Of a stretch of 37,091 nt of DNA, positions 1 to 8,555 are shown piece by piece. The notes under the pieces are model-generated. The model was not told where the DNA came from, did not search any database, and worked only from the letters and a program-made list of their open reading frames with translations. Origin of the DNA: an uncultured Acidobacteriota bacterium (GTDB lineage Bacteria; Acidobacteriota; Thermoanaerobaculia; Gp7-AA8); NCBI GenBank assembly GCA_946887105.1, contig CAMPKJ010000015.1, positions 1-37,091 on the forward strand, written 5' to 3'. A program made the position numbers and the translations under genes. Every line of letters starts with the position of its first letter. Position 1 is the stretch's first letter.

Positions 1-242
1 CGAGGCGGAACAGCTCGTACTGCGGGACATCGAAGAGCTCCCATTCCGGCGTCGGCAGCGTCGGCTTCGACACCAGCGATCTCGGCGACCCGGTCGTCGA
101 CGCCGGCATCGGCACCGAGTCCGCGATCACCTTCGGCGACTACGACGTCTATCTGAGCATCCTCGCCGCGCACACGGTGCAGGGCACGGATACGATCGAC
201 GGCGGAACGAAGGTGCGGTTTGCGATTCGCACGGTGAGATAG
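1..242 (+). CDS. C-terminal end of an unidentified, probably exported protein (partial)
   Basis: An open frame enters from the left edge (first full codon at 3) and stops at TAG 240-242, giving 79 residues. The composition is rich in Gly, Ser, Thr, Asp and Val with alternating hydrophobic residues, and it ends in a beta-strand-like tail (KVRFAIRTVR). This looks like the C-terminal beta-rich part of a secreted or surface protein. No family can be named from this fragment. A strong terminator follows directly, which supports this being the true end of a transcribed gene. Confidence 0.5.
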   Translation, partial: RRNSSYCGTSKSSHSGVGSVGFDTSDLGDPVVDAGIGTESAITFGDYDVYLSILAAHTVQGTDTIDGGTKVRFAIRTVR

Positions 243-249
243 CGGCAAC

Positions 250-282
250 AAAAAACGCGGCCTCTTGCGAGGCCGCGTTTTT
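250..282. terminator. Bidirectional intrinsic terminator
   Basis: The stem ACGCGGCCTC (255-264) pairs with GAGGCCGCGT (269-278) around a TTGC loop. It has an A-tract on the left and a T-tract on the right, so it can act in both directions. It lies between the plus-strand gene ending at 242 and the minus-strand BON gene ending at 303. Confidence 0.9.
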
Positions 283-302
283 CATTCGTGCGAGTGTTGG
301 AA

Positions 303-782
303 CTAGAAGCGACTCAGATCGAACACCACCGACTGGATTCCGTCGATGTCGCGCAAGACCTGCGCGGCGACGTCTTTCTGAAGCTCGTGTTTGACGAGAC
401 CGGCCACGCGGACGCGGCCCTGGTCGGAAGTCACGCGAAACCGGCAGCCGTCCAGCGAGCGATTGGCAGTCAGCTCGAACTCGGCGCGGCGGGCGATCTC
501 TTCATCGCGGTGCTCGATGACCTGGATGAGGTTGGCGACTCGGGTGTAGCCGAGGCTCTGGGCGATGCGGCCGACGTCCTCGGCCTGCGCTTTGTCGGCC
601 ACGCGGCCACGGATGAGCACGACGCCCGCGATCTCGTAAACCTGCAGACGGTCGGCGATGGCGCCGGCTGCGCGGAAGGTGTTGGTCAGATCGACTTCCT
701 GAGGAGCGGCCGCCGAGGCGATCGGAGTGAACGCAATCAGAACAGCGATGAGAACGGCGGCTTTGGCTGGCGGGCGGATCAT
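303..782 (-). CDS. Exported BON-domain protein
   Basis: The product is 159 residues. It starts with a signal peptide: MIRPP, a hydrophobic stretch of Ala, Val, Leu and Ile, and a likely cleavage after ASA near residue 25. The rest resembles BON domains, small alpha/beta folds found in periplasmic and membrane-associating proteins: it has alternating short helices and strands such as VAGVVLIRGRV-like and QGRVRVAGLV, with conserved Gly at strand turns. Two such units fit the length (about residues 30-90 and 95-159). The reading frame extends 15 codons further upstream, but ATG 782 is preferred because it has GGAG about 11 nt upstream and opens exactly with the signal peptide. Envelope integrity or lipid binding is inferred from the family, with no specific partner visible. 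Confidence 0.75.
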   Translation of the reverse strand: MIRPPAKAAVLIAVLIAFTPIASAAAPQEVDLTNTFRAAGAIADRLQVYEIAGVVLIRGRVADKAQAEDVGRIAQSLGYTRVANLIQVIEHRDEEIARRAEFELTANRSLDGCRFRVTSDQGRVRVAGLVKHELQKDVAAQVLRDIDGIQSVVFDLSRF

Positions 783-854
783 GTTATTAGATTCTCCTAC
801 CCTGATCCATAGCAGCCGTCGTGCCACGTTCGGCTGCGAAAGTATTTCAATGGG

Positions 855-1007
855 TTAGGAGCACGCGCTCGCAAAATTTACTGCGGCGGACACGACGCTA
901 CGGTGGTCTTCGACGTACGGCTCCGCGTTCGTGTGGTGCACGTAGACGCGGTAGAGCAGCAGCAGCGCAAGCGTCACGACGGCGACGAATCCGGCAAGGG
1001 CGAGCAT
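855..1007 (-). CDS. Possible small single-pass membrane protein
   Basis: This 50-codon frame encodes one strongly hydrophobic segment (about residues 2-19, with VTLALLLLY near its end) followed by a short polar tail containing HHTNAEPYVEDH. It fills the gap between the BON gene and mutL and is divergent from mutL. The same frame continues far into mutL on the opposite strand, but that part has the Arg-rich look of a shadow frame, while the hydrophobic end lies outside mutL. No clear Shine-Dalgarno sequence is visible. I do not recognise a family. It could be a real small envelope protein or a chance frame. Confidence 0.35.
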   Translation of the reverse strand: MLALAGFVAVVTLALLLLYRVYVHHTNAEPYVEDHRSVVSAAVNFASACS

Positions 1008-1057
1008 TCGGCGTAGCACGAGCGAGTTCGGCAGCAACGCCTGTGCCGCCCGCCCAT

Positions 1058-1063
1058 TACAAT
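1058..1063 (+). promoter_or_regulatory. -10 box of mutL, implying a leaderless transcript
   Basis: TACAAT lies exactly 7 nt before ATG 1071 in an otherwise GC-rich region with no Shine-Dalgarno sequence. Transcription would begin at or next to the A of the start codon. This argues for ATG 1071 rather than ATG 1062, which overlaps the box. Confidence 0.6.
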
Positions 1064-1070
1064 GCCGTTC

Positions 1071-2834
1071 ATGCCCCGCATCCACGTCCTCCCCTCCGAT
1101 CTCGTCAATCAGATCGCGGCGGGCGAGGTCGTCGAGCGCCCCGCCTCGGTGGTCAAGGAGCTGGTCGAAAACGCGATCGATGCGGGCGCGAAAGCGATCG
1201 ACGTGCTGCTCGAGAACGGCGGCAAGAAGTGGATCGAGATCCGCGACGACGGCTGCGGGATGTCGGAGGCCGACGCGCTGCTGGCCATCGAGCGCCACGC
1301 CACCTCGAAGATCCGCGACTTCGACGATCTGACGCGCGTGCGCACGCTCGGCTTCCGCGGCGAAGCGTTGCCGTCGATCGCGTCCGTATCGCGTTTCACG
1401 CTCACCAGCTCCGATGATGACAGCGGCGCGGCGGTCGAGCTGCAATGCGATCCGCTCACCGGCAAACGCGACGTGCGTCCCGCGGCGCGCGACCGCGGAA
1501 CGACCATCGCCGTGCGCGAGCTGTTCGAGAACGTGCCCGCGCGGCGGAAGTTCCTGCGCAGCGCGGATGCCGAGTTCCGTTCCATCGTCACCATCGTCTC
1601 GTCGTACGCGCTGCCGATGCCGGAGCGCGCGTTCCGCGTCGAGCACAACGGCCGCGTGGTGCTCGATCTCCCGCCGGCGCGCGATGCGCGCGAGCGCGTG
1701 CTGCAGGTGATCGGCAGCGATGCCGCGGAATCGCTGGCGGAGGTGGACACGCTGATCGGCATCACCCACGTCACCGGCTACGTCACGCAGCGCCTGCGCT
1801 TCGGCAGCCGGCGCAATCAGTTCTTCTTCGTGAACGGACGGCTGGTGAAGGATCGCGTGCTCACCCATGCCGCGAATCGCGCCTGCGACGCGTTCGACTT
1901 CGATGGACATCCGGCGCTGGTGCTGTTCGTCGACCTGCCGCCGGAAGCGGTCGACGTGAACGTGCATCCCGCCAAGACCGAGGTGCGCTTCCGCGATTCG
2001 TCGCAGGTCCACGTGGCAGTCGAGCAGGCGGTGAAGCGCGCGCTCGGCGGCGCCGAGGAAGGATCCGCGCTGATTCGCGAAACAGCGCTCCCCCCATCAT
2101 CAGCGACGCAGCTTTTTCCGCCGCAGCGTTACGACGATCCCGGACCGCGGTGGACGCCCGCGTTCACGCCGCTGTTTCAGCGCGAAGCGGTCGTGCAGCC
2201 GCCGGTCGAGCAACGGACGGCCACGCTCCTCGAAGAGGAAACCGCGCCGCAGCTCGGCGATCTGAAAGGACGCGTGATCGGGCAATACCGGATGAGCTAC
2301 ATCCTGCTCGACACGCCCGGCGGACTGCGGCTCGTCGACCAGCACGTCGCACACGAGCGCGTGCTGTACGACCGCTACCTCGCGCGCGTGGAGGCGCGCC
2401 AGCCGGTCTCGCAACAGCTCCTCACGCCGACCATTTACGAAGCGGGAGCGGCCGAGTGCGCGGTGCTGGAGTCGCACGCGGATGAACTGCGCGCAGTCGG
2501 CTTCGACATCGAACGCTTCTCCGGAAACGCGTTCGCGATCTCGGCCGTGCCGCCGGAGCTGATGCGCCACGATCTCGACTCGTTCTTCCGCAAGATCCTC
2601 GACGCATCGCTGGAAGAGAAACCGTCGCACGTGACGCGCGTGCGCGAGCGCATCGCCGCCTCGCTGGCCTGCCAGGCGGCGATCAAAGTGCACCGCACGC
2701 TCTCCGGCGAAGAGATGGCCCGCCTCGTGGCCGAGCTGCTCGATTCCTCCAATCCGTTCGCCTGTCCGCACGGCCGTCCGATCCTGGTGGACATCAAGCA
2801 CATCGACATCGAACGGCACTTTCACCGCAAGTGA
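1071..2834 (+). CDS. mutL: DNA mismatch repair protein MutL
   Basis: This 587-residue protein couples mismatch recognition by MutS to strand incision and excision. The N-terminal GHKL ATPase shows the motifs ENAIDAGA, DDGCGM, RHATSKI and TLGFRGEAL within the first ~110 residues, followed by the transducer domain with NQFFFVNGR and VDVNVHPAKTEVRF. After a proline-rich linker (about 335-395) comes the C-terminal dimerisation domain. It carries a near-consensus endonuclease motif (DQHVAHERVLYD, where the family has DQHAxxExxxxE), an ACQAAIK element and the metal-site CPHGRP. This fits the endonuclease-type MutL found in bacteria lacking MutH. The last acidic residue is Asp instead of Glu. The start at 1071 is chosen from the -10 spacing and because known MutL proteins begin within a few residues of the IHVLP-like strand. 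The stop codon overlaps the left arm of a palindromic repeat. Confidence 0.97.
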   Translation: MPRIHVLPSDLVNQIAAGEVVERPASVVKELVENAIDAGAKAIDVLLENGGKKWIEIRDDGCGMSEADALLAIERHATSKIRDFDDLTRVRTLGFRGEALPSIASVSRFTLTSSDDDSGAAVELQCDPLTGKRDVRPAARDRGTTIAVRELFENVPARRKFLRSADAEFRSIVTIVSSYALPMPERAFRVEHNGRVVLDLPPARDARERVLQVIGSDAAESLAEVDTLIGITHVTGYVTQRLRFGSRRNQFFFVNGRLVKDRVLTHAANRACDAFDFDGHPALVLFVDLPPEAVDVNVHPAKTEVRFRDSSQVHVAVEQAVKRALGGAEEGSALIRETALPPSSATQLFPPQRYDDPGPRWTPAFTPLFQREAVVQPPVEQRTATLLEEETAPQLGDLKGRVIGQYRMSYILLDTPGGLRLVDQHVAHERVLYDRYLARVEARQPVSQQLLTPTIYEAGAAECAVLESHADELRAVGFDIERFSGNAFAISAVPPELMRHDLDSFFRKILDASLEEKPSHVTRVRERIAASLACQAAIKVHRTLSGEEMARLVAELLDSSNPFACPHGRPILVDIKHIDIERHFHRK

Positions 2835-2910
2835 AGTCGCAAAGTCGCAAAGTCTCAAAGGGGCGTTGCCGCATACTTTGCGACTTTGAGACTTTGCGAC
2901 TTTGAGACTT
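2834..2910. repeat. Word-array palindrome A (8-nt period)
   Basis: The left arm (2834-2860) is a head-to-tail array of AAGTCGCA, AAGTCGCA, AAGTCTCA, AAG. The right arm (2875-2910) is the reverse complement of the same array, with AAGTCTCA and AAGTCGCA alternating. A 14-nt centre (2861-2874) separates them. The element begins on the last base of the mutL stop codon and contains the probable TTG start of yraN (2902). Its AT-richer content contrasts with the flanking genes. Confidence 0.9.
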
Positions 2911-3327
2911 CTCCTCGCGCTCTTCGCCCCGAGAACGTTACCCGTCGTCCAGCTGGGACGCCGCGGGGAGCGCCGCGCGGCGTGGTTCTACCGCCTGCGC
3001 GGGTACCGCATCATCGATCGCAACGTGCGCCTTCCCGCGGGCGAGATCGATCTGATCGTGAAACGCGGTGCGCAGGTCGTGATCGCGGAAGTGAAGACGC
3101 GCCAATCACTCGGCGCGGGTGAAGGGCACGAGTCGGTGAACCGCGTGAAGCGCGAGCGGCTGATCAAGCTCGGCGATCAGTACGCGGCGCGGCATCCGGA
3201 AGTGCGCCTGCGCTATGACATCCTCTCGCTGTTCTGGACCGGCCGCAGGTTCATCGTCACGCATTACGAAGACGCATTCCGGCCGATGGCGGATCCGCAG
3301 CGACCGTGGATCTGGCGCGCGCCCTGA
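2902..3327 (+). CDS. yraN: YraN / UPF0102 family nuclease-like protein
   Basis: The product is 141 residues, the usual size for the YraN family of small PD-(D/E)XK-fold proteins. The core is visible: LGRRGERRAAWFYRLRGYRI, then RNVRLPAGEIDLIV with the family Gly-Glu-Ile-Asp-Leu signature near residue 48, and VIAEVKTRQS, the E-x-K of the nuclease fold. A role in DNA processing is suggested by the fold, but the cellular role of the family is not settled. The best start is TTG 2902, inside the right arm of palindrome A, so the first residues (MRLLL) are encoded by repeat sequence. No later ATG or GTG precedes the conserved LGRRGE block. The gene converges on the kinase gene with no gap (3327/3328). 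Confidence 0.85.
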   Translation: MRLLLALFAPRTLPVVQLGRRGERRAAWFYRLRGYRIIDRNVRLPAGEIDLIVKRGAQVVIAEVKTRQSLGAGEGHESVNRVKRERLIKLGDQYAARHPEVRLRYDILSLFWTGRRFIVTHYEDAFRPMADPQRPWIWRAP

Positions 3328-5037
3328 CTACGCATTCCGCAGCCGCAGTTCGGCATCGAGATGATGCCGGCCGTGCGGCCATGCTTTCAGGAAGGCGCGC
3401 CACATCACCTTCGTGTTCGCACTGGCGGCGAGCTCGTACTGCGCGGCTTCATCGCGCGCTTTCTTCGCCTCGGCGACGAGGTCGGCGTTCGGATATTGCG
3501 CGAGCCAGGCATCCCACGCTTCGACCGTTCCCGCTTCGAATGCGGCGTTGAAGTCGCCTTCGACGATGGCGCGGCGTGCCAGCGCGCGGCGCTCCTCGGC
3601 GGTCTCGATCCACACCAGACGTTCGCGCGCGTCGTACTCGCGCAGGCCGTTCGGGAAGTTCAGCAGGAACAAGCCGTATCCGGCGGCGGTGTCGACTCTG
3701 CGCGCATCCTCGTACGCGAGCGCCTCGCGCAGATGGATCTCCGCGTCGGCGGCGCGGTTGCTGTCGGGGAACTCGTCGAGATACGCCTGCCAGGCCACGG
3801 GACTCTTCATCTCCATGGCCACGCTGTACGCGGTCTCTTCGCGCACGCGCGCCGCTTCGCGCCGCTCCACCGCTTCGAACGCGTGACGATCGCCCGCCCA
3901 CGCTTCGAGATAGACGCTCCACGCCTCCTCGGTATCGAACGCCGCGGCCCCGTCGAATGCCAGCCGCTCCGTCAGCGCACGCTCCGCTTCGCCCGCGCGA
4001 TGCTTCGGAAAGCGCGTGCGGAAATCGCGATACGCCGCATACGTGTCCGCCGCCACTGCCGCTTCCCACGCGCGCTCCGCTTCGGCGTCGAAGGGGACTT
4101 CTGCCGGCTTCTCCTCGGCGACGGTCGGTCCGGTGCGTCCGAATGCCACCGGCAACTTCGCGCCGAACGGCGCCAGCGTCTCCGCGAACGCGCGCGCGGA
4201 TCCATGGCGCCGCTCGCGATTCTTCTCCAGCGCGCGCATCACCACCGCCTCGATTCCGGCCGGCAGATCGAGCATCGGATCCGCTTCCTGGAAGGTCCGC
4301 GGCGCCTCGGTGAGATGCTTCACGATGTAGATGTTTGGCGTCTTGGCCACGAACGGTGGTATGCCGACCAGCATCTCGTACAGCACCACGCCGAGGGAGT
4401 AGAGATCGGTGCGTCCGTCGAGCGATTCGCCTTCCTCGATCTCGCCGAGCTGCTCGGGCGACATGTACTTCGGATTGCCCATGAACACGCCCGCCTGCGT
4501 CGTATCCGCATCGTTGGAAGTCCGCACGTCCTTCGCGACGCCGAGGTCGATGATCTTGACCAGCAGGTTGTCGTCGGCGTCGAAGGAGAGCATGACGTTG
4601 TCCGCGGAGATGTCGCGATGCAGCAGGCCGCGGCGATGGATGTGATCGAGTCCCGCCAGGACCTGCATCGTCACCTCCACCGCCAGCGGCATCGGGAAGC
4701 GTCCGTTCGCGGTTTCCCACTGGCGGACGGTCGTTCCATCGATGAACTCGGCCACCATGTAGCTCGTCCCGTCGGGGAGGATCGAGAAGTCGTGCACGGC
4801 GGCGAGGTTCGGATGATGGATCTGCGTGGCCAGCCGCGCTTCGCGGAGAAAGCGCTGCCGGTACGCGTCGTCGGCCATCAGCGACGGCTTGACGACCTTG
4901 ATGCAGCGGTACGCGCCGAGGTGGACGTGGCGGGCCTTGTAAACCTCGCCCATGCCGCCCACGCCGAGCAGTCCGAGGATTTCGTACTTGCCGTCGAGGA
5001 GCGTTCCGGAGGCGAGCCCGGCAGAGGTTCCACTCAT
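3328..5037 (-). CDS. Serine/threonine protein kinase with C-terminal helical repeats
   Basis: The product is 569 residues. The kinase domain (about 17-290) is complete: glycine loop LGVGGMGEVY (24-33), Lys47 in the ATP site, HRDISADN (140-147), DLG (164-166, replacing DFG), a MSPEQL activation-loop end and DLYSLGVVLYEML. It should therefore be active. No transmembrane segment follows. Instead, residues ~320-569 contain about six repeats of roughly 40 residues built on an aromatic-x-x-aromatic-Leu...Phe/Tyr-Pro pattern (for example YRDFRTRFPKH, WQAYLDEFPDS, WRAFLKAWPHG). These are probably helical protein-binding repeats related to TPR or Sel1-like units. Substrates are unknown. A TATCCT -10 box lies 13 nt before ATG 5037, and there is no Shine-Dalgarno sequence. 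The gene is divergent from the MarR gene. Confidence 0.93.
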   Translation of the reverse strand: MSGTSAGLASGTLLDGKYEILGLLGVGGMGEVYKARHVHLGAYRCIKVVKPSLMADDAYRQRFLREARLATQIHHPNLAAVHDFSILPDGTSYMVAEFIDGTTVRQWETANGRFPMPLAVEVTMQVLAGLDHIHRRGLLHRDISADNVMLSFDADDNLLVKIIDLGVAKDVRTSNDADTTQAGVFMGNPKYMSPEQLGEIEEGESLDGRTDLYSLGVVLYEMLVGIPPFVAKTPNIYIVKHLTEAPRTFQEADPMLDLPAGIEAVVMRALEKNRERRHGSARAFAETLAPFGAKLPVAFGRTGPTVAEEKPAEVPFDAEAERAWEAAVAADTYAAYRDFRTRFPKHRAGEAERALTERLAFDGAAAFDTEEAWSVYLEAWAGDRHAFEAVERREAARVREETAYSVAMEMKSPVAWQAYLDEFPDSNRAADAEIHLREALAYEDARRVDTAAGYGLFLLNFPNGLREYDARERLVWIETAEERRALARRAIVEGDFNAAFEAGTVEAWDAWLAQYPNADLVAEAKKARDEAAQYELAASANTKVMWRAFLKAWPHGRHHLDAELRLRNA

Positions 5038-5050
5038 GCTGATGGCGGTA

Positions 5051-5056
5051 AGGATA
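5051..5056 (-). promoter_or_regulatory. -10 box of the Ser/Thr kinase gene
   Basis: TATCCT on the minus strand lies 13 nt before ATG 5037, which predicts a 5' leader of about 6 nt. The same hexamer and the same spacing occur before the GT2 gene at 22700. Confidence 0.45.
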
Positions 5057-5124
5057 GCCGCAGAACGCGCCGGCTCCGGGAGTGGGCGGAATGGAGGAAG
5101 CCGCGCCCACGTCTAGTGGAGTGT

Positions 5125-5138
5125 GATGTACCTACATC
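5125..5138. promoter_or_regulatory. Inverted repeat, possible MarR-family operator
   Basis: GATGTA (5125-5130) and TACATC (5133-5138) form 6-bp arms with a 2-nt spacer. The site lies about 31 nt upstream of the TACAAT -10 box in the kinase/MarR divergent gap. Short palindromes at such positions are typical of autoregulatory MarR sites. The assignment is inference from position and symmetry. Confidence 0.4.
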
Positions 5139-5168
5139 CCTACTGCCTCGATTCGGACAACGCGGGGC

Positions 5169-5174
5169 TACAAT
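5169..5174 (+). promoter_or_regulatory. -10 box of the MarR operon
   Basis: TACAAT ends 19 nt before ATG 5194. A GGAGGT Shine-Dalgarno sequence follows at 5183-5188, so this transcript has a short leader with a ribosome binding site, unlike mutL, accD and ruvX. Confidence 0.5.
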
Positions 5175-5193
5175 CGTGTGACGGAGGTGGTGC

Positions 5194-5679
5194 ATGAAGA
5201 AGCGCACACCACAGGCGCAGGCCCCTGAGCCCGAGGAGTGTCTGTTCATGGCGCGGTATTGCCTGAGCGCCAACCTGAGAAGGACCGAGCGGCTGATCAC
5301 GCGCCACTACGACTCCTATCTCGAGGCCGCGGGCGTGACCGCGGTGCAGTTGCCGATGCTGGCCATGATCCGCACCGCGCCCGCGCCGACGTTCCGGCTG
5401 CTGACCGAACAGCTCGAGCTCGACCGCTCCACCCTCTCCCGCAATCTCGCCCTCCTGCAACGTCTCGGATTGATCGAGATCGGCGCCTCGATCGGACCGA
5501 AGCCGGGACCGATCAAGCTCACCGCGAAAGGCCGCAAAGTTCTGCGCGCCGCGCACGAGCAGTGGAAACGCGCGCATCACGATCTGATGCAACTGATCGA
5601 CAGCCAGGAAATCGCGGAGGGACTGACGTTTCTCAAGCACCTCCGCGGCAGTGCGCGCACCGCACGGGCGGCCGCATGA
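5194..5679 (+). CDS. MarR-family transcriptional regulator
   Basis: This 161-residue winged-helix repressor has the family layout: an N-terminal dimerisation helix (YCLSANLRRTERLITRHYD), a helix-turn-helix around FRLLTEQLELDRSTLSRNLALLQR (residues ~67-91), and a wing ending in PIKLTAKGRKVL, followed by the C-terminal dimerisation helix. DRSTLSRNL fits the recognition helix typical of the family. The ligand cannot be told. The stop overlaps the next start (ATGA at 5676-5679), so it is translationally coupled to a TonB-domain lipoprotein and probably regulates that small operon. Start ATG 5194 is supported by the GGAGGT 5 nt upstream. Confidence 0.92.
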   Translation: MKKRTPQAQAPEPEECLFMARYCLSANLRRTERLITRHYDSYLEAAGVTAVQLPMLAMIRTAPAPTFRLLTEQLELDRSTLSRNLALLQRLGLIEIGASIGPKPGPIKLTAKGRKVLRAAHEQWKRAHHDLMQLIDSQEIAEGLTFLKHLRGSARTARAAA

Positions 5680-6074
5680 AGTTAATCGTTTCATGCCTGC
5701 TGGTCTTCTCCGCCTGCTCGTCCATGCCGATCGGTTACTCGCAGACCGAAGACGAAGTCTGCGCCGCACAGATTCAGCCTCCGGCCGCGACAGTGGAGGA
5801 CCCGGGAGTTGAGCCGCCTACGGTCATTCGACGCGCCGAACCGATCGTCGGCCGCAGTCTCAGGGGCCGGAATGCCGAGGCGACTGTCGAGGCGATCATT
5901 GGCGAAGACGGAACGCCGCGGAACGTTTGCACCACTGCAGGGGACGCGGAGTGGGGGCGTTATGTAGCGGCGGCGCTTCGACAATGGCGGTTCAGGCCCG
6001 CAACTCTGGACGGCAAGCCAATTGCCGTCAGATTCACATTGACCACATCGTTTCGCAGTGAGCCGGCAAGCTAG
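5676..6074 (+). CDS. Small lipoprotein with a TonB C-terminal-like domain
   Basis: The product is 132 residues. It opens with a lipoprotein-type signal (MKLIVSCLLVFSAC, lipidation likely at Cys14), then a Pro-rich linker, then a TonB C-terminal-like fold (about 65-130). The latter contains AEATVEAIIGEDGTP, a WGRYVAAALRQWRFRPATLDGKPI helix-strand unit and a final VRFTLTTSF strand. Canonical TonB is anchored in the inner membrane through an N-terminal helix and contacts ExbBD. This protein has a lipobox instead, so it probably does not transduce energy in the classical way. Coupling to the MarR gene by an ATGA overlap suggests they are expressed together. The domain assignment is good and the function open. 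Confidence 0.75.
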   Translation: MKLIVSCLLVFSACSSMPIGYSQTEDEVCAAQIQPPAATVEDPGVEPPTVIRRAEPIVGRSLRGRNAEATVEAIIGEDGTPRNVCTTAGDAEWGRYVAAALRQWRFRPATLDGKPIAVRFTLTTSFRSEPAS

Positions 6075-6101
6075 TCACTGAAGCGGGCTCGAGTGCTCTG
6101 G

Positions 6102-6107
6102 TACCAT
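6102..6107 (+). promoter_or_regulatory. Possible -10 box of the GT2 gene
   Basis: TACCAT ends 10 nt before ATG 6118, predicting a leader of only about 3 nt. There is no Shine-Dalgarno sequence. Confidence 0.4.
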
Positions 6108-6117
6108 CGAATGGTCC

Positions 6118-6978
6118 ATGCACCCCGAAGTGACGGCAATCATCACGACGCACGTACGGCCGGAGCGCGTCTTCGAAGCACTGGCCTCGGTGTATCAAGA
6201 GACGCATCAAAGTATCGAGATCGTGGTCGTCGATGATGGAGGGACGTTCGTCGCTCCGGTTCACGGCGGCGAACCTCGATTTCGCGTTCTGGATGGTCCC
6301 AGGTCGGGCGTTGGCCATGCGCGCAACCGCGGGCTCGAAGTCGCGCGTGGTGAATACGTCATTTTTCTGGACGACGACGATGTGGCCATGCCGCATCGCG
6401 TCGCGCGCCTCCTGAATGCTGCCAGAGATCAGGATGCGGCTCTCTGTTTCGGAATGACCCGCAGGGTCATTGAAGGTACGAACGAAATCCTCGATTGCGT
6501 TCCGACTCATCTCATGGCGACCAGTGGCGCGGTCGGATTCTGCGATCTCCTCGCCTGTGCGCCCCACGTCAACGCAGTACTCGTTCGGACGGAAGCACTG
6601 CATGCCGTCGGCGGGTTTGACGCCGGCGCGGAACACTTCGATGACTGGTCCGCCTGGCTTCGCATCGCCGATCAGGGGAAGCGTATCTGGTGTATCTCCG
6701 ATACCGTTGCCGAGTGGCGGCTTCACGAGCAAGGCTTGTCAGGGCAGGTCCTGGAAAATCGGGCGATGAAGGCGCGGCTCATTTCGTTATTCGGCCGCCT
6801 CATGTCCTGCCTGAGCACACATAACGCCCGCGCCGTGGCGACCGCGCGCGAGATCGTCGAATCGACTCGAATCGTCACTTATGACGATTACGCCGAGGCA
6901 ATGGCGCGCGTCCGCGAGCTCCTGCACGTTGGCGGCACATGCCTGGGCCGCGCTTCAGCGGAACTGGCGTGCGCGTAA
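6118..6978 (+). CDS. Family 2 glycosyltransferase
   Basis: This 286-residue GT-A fold enzyme transfers a sugar from a nucleotide donor in the cytoplasm. It begins VTAIITTHVRPERVFEAL, has the nucleotide-binding VVVDDGG (36-42), GVGHARNRGLEVARGEY, then the metal-binding FLDDDD (83-88), and the acceptor-region HFDDWSAWLRIA (near 182) that marks the ED/DD catalytic base segment. No transmembrane helix is seen, so it is soluble or peripheral. The acceptor and donor cannot be told. It is a single gene, followed by the tRNA-Gly region on the other strand. The base composition is slightly less GC-biased than its neighbours, which may hint at transfer, but this is weak. Confidence 0.9.
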   Translation: MHPEVTAIITTHVRPERVFEALASVYQETHQSIEIVVVDDGGTFVAPVHGGEPRFRVLDGPRSGVGHARNRGLEVARGEYVIFLDDDDVAMPHRVARLLNAARDQDAALCFGMTRRVIEGTNEILDCVPTHLMATSGAVGFCDLLACAPHVNAVLVRTEALHAVGGFDAGAEHFDDWSAWLRIADQGKRIWCISDTVAEWRLHEQGLSGQVLENRAMKARLISLFGRLMSCLSTHNARAVATAREIVESTRIVTYDDYAEAMARVRELLHVGGTCLGRASAELACA

Positions 6979-7011
6979 GTGATCGCGAGTAGCTCCTGCC
7001 CGCGGGCTCGG

Positions 7012-7044
7012 CGAAACACGAAGGGCCGCGATTGCTCGCGGCCC
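7012..7044 (-). terminator. Terminator of the tRNA-Gly transcript
   Basis: The 8-bp stem GGGCCGCG (7023-7030) and CGCGGCCC (7037-7044) has a 6-nt loop. On the minus strand it is followed by a T-rich but interrupted run (7012-7022). It lies 17 nt beyond the tRNA 3' end. Confidence 0.7.
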
Positions 7045-7060
7045 CGATCGGATTGCGTGT

Positions 7061-7136
7061 TGGAGCGGGAAACCGGACTCGAACCGGCGACATCGACCTT
7101 GGCAAGGTCGCACTCTACCAACTGAGTTATTCCCGC
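7061..7136 (-). tRNA. tRNA-Gly (anticodon GCC)
   Basis: The 76-nt gene folds into a full cloverleaf on the minus strand. The acceptor stem is GCGGGAA with UUCCCGC, the D-loop contains AGUUGGUAGAG, the anticodon stem is CGACC with GGUCG around loop UUGCCAA, and the T-arm contains GGUUCGAGUCC. The CCA end is encoded (7061-7063 on the plus strand). Anticodon GCC is at 7101-7103. Confidence 0.97.
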
Positions 7137-7208
7137 TTACGGACGGCGAACTTTAGTGATGACCCGGTTCGCTGTCAAGCATCGCAGCTAACGCCGTTCC
7201 GGTGGGTC

Positions 7209-8552
<1,344 letters not shown>

Positions 8553-8555
8553 GGT

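Noticed and set aside
1062..1070. Alternative mutL start at ATG 1062
   Set aside because: It overlaps the TACAAT -10 box and adds three residues not typical of MutL. ATG 1071 has the 7-nt leaderless spacing.
2886..3122. A 78-codon plus-strand frame overlapping yraN, beginning in palindrome A
   Set aside because: It lies in another frame of the conserved YraN coding region and has Arg/Pro-rich shadow composition.
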